Assembly: GCF_001659605.2 (NCBI RefSeq)
Contig: NC_035169.2
Span: 4,454,110-4,518,109 of the forward strand
Length of the DNA stretch: 64,000 nt
Direction of reading: 5' to 3'
Origin: Manihot esculenta
Lineage: Eukaryota > Streptophyta > Magnoliopsida > Malpighiales > Euphorbiaceae
The position numbers and the translations under genes were made by a program. Numbering within the stretch: the first letter of the stretch is position 1; the number at the start of each line of letters is the position of its first letter. The notes below the pieces were generated by a model, which had not been told where the DNA came from, ran no database searches, and worked only from the letters and a program-made list of their open reading frames with translations. Below, one piece after another: positions 36,401 through 42,400 of this stretch.

Positions 36401-39400
36401 ACACAGAGGATACAGAAAGAGAAGGTGCTAAGTTGACATGTTCAGAATCCATGATAGAAGATTTAGAGTCATCAATAAGAGTAACATAAGAAGATGATGT
36501 ATGAGATTCAAGATTGGACAAAATGGTAGAATTACCTGACATATGATCGATAACACTAGAATCAATAACCCATTTTGAGAATGAAGACACAAGGCATGCA
36601 GTAGAGTTATCTGAGTTGCAATTGTAGTGATAGGAGAATTAGAAGATTTTTTAGAGATGCTTGGTATTGAGTGAATTGTACATACTCATTTGCAGATATC
36701 AAAATTCCCTTATCAGGAGAAGCCTCAACTGCCATGTGCTCCATTTATGAGCGTTGATTCTTATGTTGAAGTTCCAGGCATGTCTTATTAGTGTGTTCAG
36801 GTTCACGACAATAATAATAAATGATTCCACCAGAGTCAAAAGTACTAATTGCTTCTCCAGGACGCTGAGATCCTCTACTATTATTAAAACTTTTCCTGTT
36901 CCCATCTCTATTATTATGTCTGCCACTATCATTGCGGCTAACAAGGGCACAAGTAGTGTGTGAAGGAATTGGAGAGGAAGATTTTATACGTAACACCCTA
37001 GTAAAAACATCATGTAACGATGATATTTCATAGTTATAAAGAATCTAAGATTTAGCTGTCTTAAACTCTGGACGGAGACTTGCAAGGGAGCTCATAATAA
37101 CCATTTACTCTCATTGAGCTTGTTAAATTTTCATATATGTGCTAAAAGGTATCAAGACATTAAGTTTCTCATAAACTCTTAAAATTCATAAAATATGAGT
37201 TATGAGTTCTATTCTGTTTATTAGTTCGATAAAATGTCTTACACACGTCATAAATGCAAGAAATATTCTCTTTGCCTGAGTATAAAAACTCGAAATAATA
37301 TATTAATTTTTTAACAAATTCACAGTGATTAGTAAGACTGATTATCTCACTAGGAATAGAATTTTGGATTTGCAAAAATAATCGAGCATCATCCATCGTC
37401 TAGTCTTTCCTATTGTCATGAGTTGGAAGATCTTTAGAAGGTGATTGTCCATTCCGATACTACGTAAATATATACGGATAGCTATTCTTACTCCAATCCA
37501 GAAAATTAGATCTATTTAATTGTTTTGTGATTTTAGTCATCACAGGAATCGCATCAGCTATGGTGTTTTTAATTTTAGCCATGGAAACAATCCATCCAAA
37601 TCAATGGCAACAGAAGTCACAAAAGAAAAAAAAGAAAAAAAAGATGTGAACAGTCCCAGTGACGTGAACAGTATCCAAAATGCAATCCAATTCAAAAATA
37701 CCTCCACAAAATACCCAAATGGCAAACTGACCACAGAACTGAAGAGAGGACCTCGGGGCGTCACCGGCGATGGTGAGTGGAGCACAGTCGGGCAATCGGT
37801 GCATCTCCATGCGCCGGCGAGTGGGACAGTGTCAGAAACAAGTTGCGGCGCATGAAGGCCACTTGTCGGTCAAACATTCGTCAGCTCTTCAGGGCAGCGT
37901 TGCCCGCTCTCCGGCGTCCTTCCTGGATGGGCGGTGAGAGACAAATGTCACCCTATATAGGTAATCTAAAAGAACAGGACAAAAGGAGCCTTAAGTCTCC
38001 AAATAGAACAGAGAAAAAAATTTCAAATCTTTTGTCTACAAGGCTCTGATACCATATAGGAAAGTAATATTTCTTGTCTCTATTATAATAGAGATTACAA
38101 TATAGTTATACATAAAAAAACCTATCTAGAAAGGAAAGTAAGCCTATGATCATGCAACCCCTGAGATTAAGCAACTAACAAATCTATTCATATTTACTTC
38201 CTATATATAGATTTACTTCCTATAACAATCTGGATATAATACTCTGCTTTTTACTTTTTCAGGATACAAGGTTTCCTCTAACAAAATGCAGTAGTCTGTA
38301 GTAGATCTTTTGTTATTCTTGGCTCCGACCCAATCAACATCTAAAAAACCTTCAACACTAATTTTACAAAGTTTAGCACTTTATGGACATGCACTAGGTC
38401 CCTTTAAATAATTTTTTTTCTGTAGTTTATGAATATGTTGGTCCCTTCAAATAAAGATTTTACTGTTGTCCCTTCAAACAAAGATTCTATAACTTAGAGA
38501 CATGCCGCTGTGTAACTCTACACTTTAGAGACATGCCAGTTTGTAGCTCTACAGTTTATAGACATGCCGATCTCTTCAAAGAAATGTTTTACAATTTTTA
38601 GACTTATTGATTCCCTCACAGATTTAAAAAGAAAGCTTCTAAACAAAGATACAGATACAAGCTCTCATAGTTTCTTCAAATATGAAAATGGAGGATAAAA
38701 ATAACAAACTTGATAAACTAAACTTCATTTCAACAAAACAACCATGAATGCTTTGAAAAAGGCCTCTTAGAAATCATTTGGACTCTGATGCCACTGTTGA
38801 AAATGAAAACAAGCTCTAATATCACCATTGAAATAAAAACAGAAAGCTTTGGAAGCTCCAATAATATGTTCATTTTAAAACGAAAAATAGATATCTAAAA
38901 TTGAAATTAGATATTTAAAAATATAAAATATATATCTAAAACTAGACCGAAATAACTTAGAAAATAAAGTATCATGAAAACAGAATAGAAACTAAGGTTT
39001 GCGTAAGATTTGCAATAGCAAAATAAAGATGAAAATAGCTGGAACTTAGGTAACATACATCGCAGAACATGGGATTAACATCACAAAAGAGAGATAAGAT
39101 GTAGAGAAGATCAAAAATCAAACATCATTGAAAAACAAAAACAAATAAATACAAAGTTTTTTTCTTTTCTTTTTCATTTTCCAACAACCCTTGACAGAAC
39201 CTCTCCTTTCTCTTTTTCTTCTGATTTCCAGCTACAAAATATCCTTTTTATAGGCAAAGGAAAGCTTTTGCAAAGTTAACGACCTATACTTAGTGATTTT
39301 GCAGTTAAAAATGCATATGAAAAAATATAGTAGGATAGACAGCATTATGCCTTTAAGATACTGTCACTGTTCTTCATGACTAGTGTCCAAATTCCATATT

Positions 39401-42400
39401 CATATGACTAGAACATCGAGAGAATAGAAATTAGCAAAGCCCTGTGTGGACAAAGTTACAATTTCCTTTTCAACTTCTTTAGCAAGTAATTTGATCGAGA
39501 GTATACAACTTCCATAGACCCCAGTATGTGTTTCTTCTCTTCTCTTTTTTCCCTTAAAATTTTTTTAATTTTTATGTTGTTCTTTCACCTGGTTTCTCTG
39601 TCCAAGGTGAATGCATGTAATGAAGGGATTTGGACAAGTGTGTCTGCCATTTTTTGAGGCCACTGGATTGGTTTCTTTTGTTTTAGTTGAATTTTATTTG
39701 ACTATATATGTAAAAATTCTCCATCATGCTGTCTTCATGTTGATGAATGAAGGATAAAGTATGGAAATTTCATTGTTCATCTTAAAAGTGCATGGTCTCA
39801 CACTCTCGCTCTTTATCCAGGAAATGGTGATAAAGGAGTATGAAAATTTCAAATTTCAGCAACCATATCAGCAGGCTATGTACTATTGCTCTTTAATTCT
39901 ACAGAATCAAGCATGGCCGTGGATGGATGAGCTTGAAGTGCTTCCTCATCTTGAAGCAGAAGATCTTGCTAAGTTTGCTCCAATGATGCTTTCTAGATCT
40001 TTCTTGGAATGTTATATAGCAGGTCTTTTGCCTCGATTATCGCTCCAATATTTCTATAATGTTTCTATTGAAATTTTGATTGCAGAATCATTTTGTTATT
40101 ATTTTGTTTCAGGTAACATTGAAAGCAGTGAGGCAGAGTCAATAATTGAGCATATTGAAGATGTCTTTTACAAGGGTCCAAATCCTATATGCCAACCATT
40201 ATTCCGATCCCAGCATTTGAGCAATAGAGTTATCAAGCTTGAAAAGGGAAAGAGTTACTTTTACCCAATTAAAGGCTTGAATCCCACTGATGAAAATTCT
40301 GCTTTGGTGCATTACATTCAGGTGATTAGATTTGTTTGTGAAGAAATTTATTTGAATATATGGAGTTGCTTTAAATGTATTTGATTTTATGTTCCTCTTT
40401 TGCTATTTTGGCCTCTAAAGTCCTTGGACATCCATGTGTGCTACCTGTATGTCCAAAAAAATATGTTTCCAACTGAGCTTTTATTTCTATCATTGCAATA
40501 TACATGGTCTGCTTTATTTTTATTCCACATTTCAAGTGATATCCATCTGATGGATTCTGGAAAGGGGAAAAAAGTCCAAAAATGCAAGACAATTTATTAT
40601 TTTGAATTCTTGTGTTCTCCAGTGACGATGGTTTCTCTGAAGGCATTTCTATAACTGAAATGCAAAAAGCTTGCAGAGCATTTTTGTGTTAGAATATTGG
40701 TTTTTCTTTCTTCAAGGAGGATTAATATTTTCTTTGTCCTTTCTTTTGGCCTCTCATTCTTATCTCTTAATGTTTAATTTTTTGTTTTTCCTTGAACATA
40801 TAAAAATATTTTTAAATTTTTGCTTGTATTTGTTCTCATTTTCTTGAAGGGACCAAATTTCAATGTCTATTGGCAATTTAGCTTACTTGAGAATATGTAT
40901 ATTAGTTCTCAGGACTTAATTTTGTTTATGTGTTCCTTGCCTATGTACAATGACAAATTCATTGCTATTAAGGAAAATTACTATTAGGGTACTCAAATTT
41001 TGATATAATTAATTAGTTGTTGTAACTATTAGGGCCGATTAAAATATACCTCGTTATTTTAAAATACGATATTTTACCCTTTTGTTAATAATTGTTAAAG
41101 ATTCCTTCAATCTTTAATTAAAAGTTATAAATGCCCTGCTTTAAGAAATTTAAATAGGTTGAGCAGTTTTCTGTTGAAACTAAAAATCGAGCAGGACCAA
41201 ACCAACGCTATATGTATAATCTTAAAGAAACCTAGCTCTAACCCACTGCCCAGTTCATTCTTATCTCTCTCACTCTTCAATTCTTTCCACCTTCTCTTGT
41301 CCCTTGATCTTCATCCACTGTGCGTCTAGAGTGCCTCTAGTATGTCATCTTCCTCCTCCTCTTCTTCTTCTTCTTCTTCTTCTTCCCTGCCCTTGTTCAG
41401 CTCTTTCAGATTTCTTCATCTTCATTGCCTTCGACTTCTCCAAATATGTTCATCTTCATCACCGTTGGCCTTGCATTCCTTTAGATTCAATCCCAGATTC
41501 AGCCAACATGTAATGAATTCGATTATTTGTTTTGGATAAATTTGATCAATGGTTGATGGTCGCCCTCTTTGTCATTTCAGGTCTTAAGATCCTTGTTTTG
41601 AAGGGTTCAGGATGTGGGGTTTCTTAATCTAGTTGTATGGGTGTGCATTATGTCTTATGGTTTGTTTTTGTAAGATCTCTTGGAAACAGTAATCTGCCAG
41701 CCATTCAGAGTTACATCAGCAAAACTTTTGGGTTGTAAAATTGTACATTTATGTAAATGATGTTAATATATGGCATGTATATGTAAACATTTAAACCGTA
41801 ACTTGAAATTTTGAATTTGGTATACAACCTTGATCCTTTTCTTTACAAATGTAATAAATTTTAGTTTTTTTTGTTGGTAATAGTATTGTAACTTATTAGA
41901 TTATAGAGTTTGAATTGTTATGGTATTAAAACTATCTTATAGGTCTAGGAGCATTTTCAAAACGGGAAATACACCAAAATACCACTATAAAAGGCTTTTC
42001 ACATTAAGTAAAACCAATAAAATAACGTTTCATTTGGTAATTTTAATAATATAAGCAAATAGTATAATTATCGACATCCGAGTTATAATATAGAACGTGG
42101 CATTCCAAACTTGGTTAAATATTTTAATCAAAGATGGGGTGATTCATTTAGTGGTATTGATGTTTGTAGGAGTTTATGGATGTGACTTGTATAAACTTCC
42201 CTCTTTGACTAACACAATTGTTACTAGAAGGACCAAATAGTAAAACATCACTTTTAAAAGCTTTTTTTTTTTTTGTAAGCTTTTTCTGGTAAATGTCTGG
42301 ATTGATTAATTATTTATGTTGGTGACTTTTTTATGAGGTTCTCATAGCTGCTAAAATTGAATTGGACTAGGTTCATCGAGATGATTTTGTGCCAAATGTG

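Larger units (their letters stand above)
33545..38227 (-). mobile_element. Copia element B3, 3'-truncated, carrying gag and a nested TRIM array
   Basis: Minus-strand element in intron 19. The 5' LTR (38,055-38,227) matches the LTRs of B1 and B2, and a GCTCTGATACCA primer-site complement abuts it. Then come leader, gag, protease, integrase and the first part of reverse transcriptase, which stops near 33,550. RNase H and the 3' LTR are missing, so no target duplication is available. A TRIM array sits in the integrase part. It is the only family-B copy here that keeps most of gag, so it serves as the reference for what B1 and B2 lost. Confidence 0.88.

Noticed and set aside
41342..41539. Ser-run open frame as a host gene
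   Set aside because: A (TCT/TCC)n run opens it and no domain follows. It lies in an intron in a possible MULE insertion. I report the block as a finding but not the frame as a gene.
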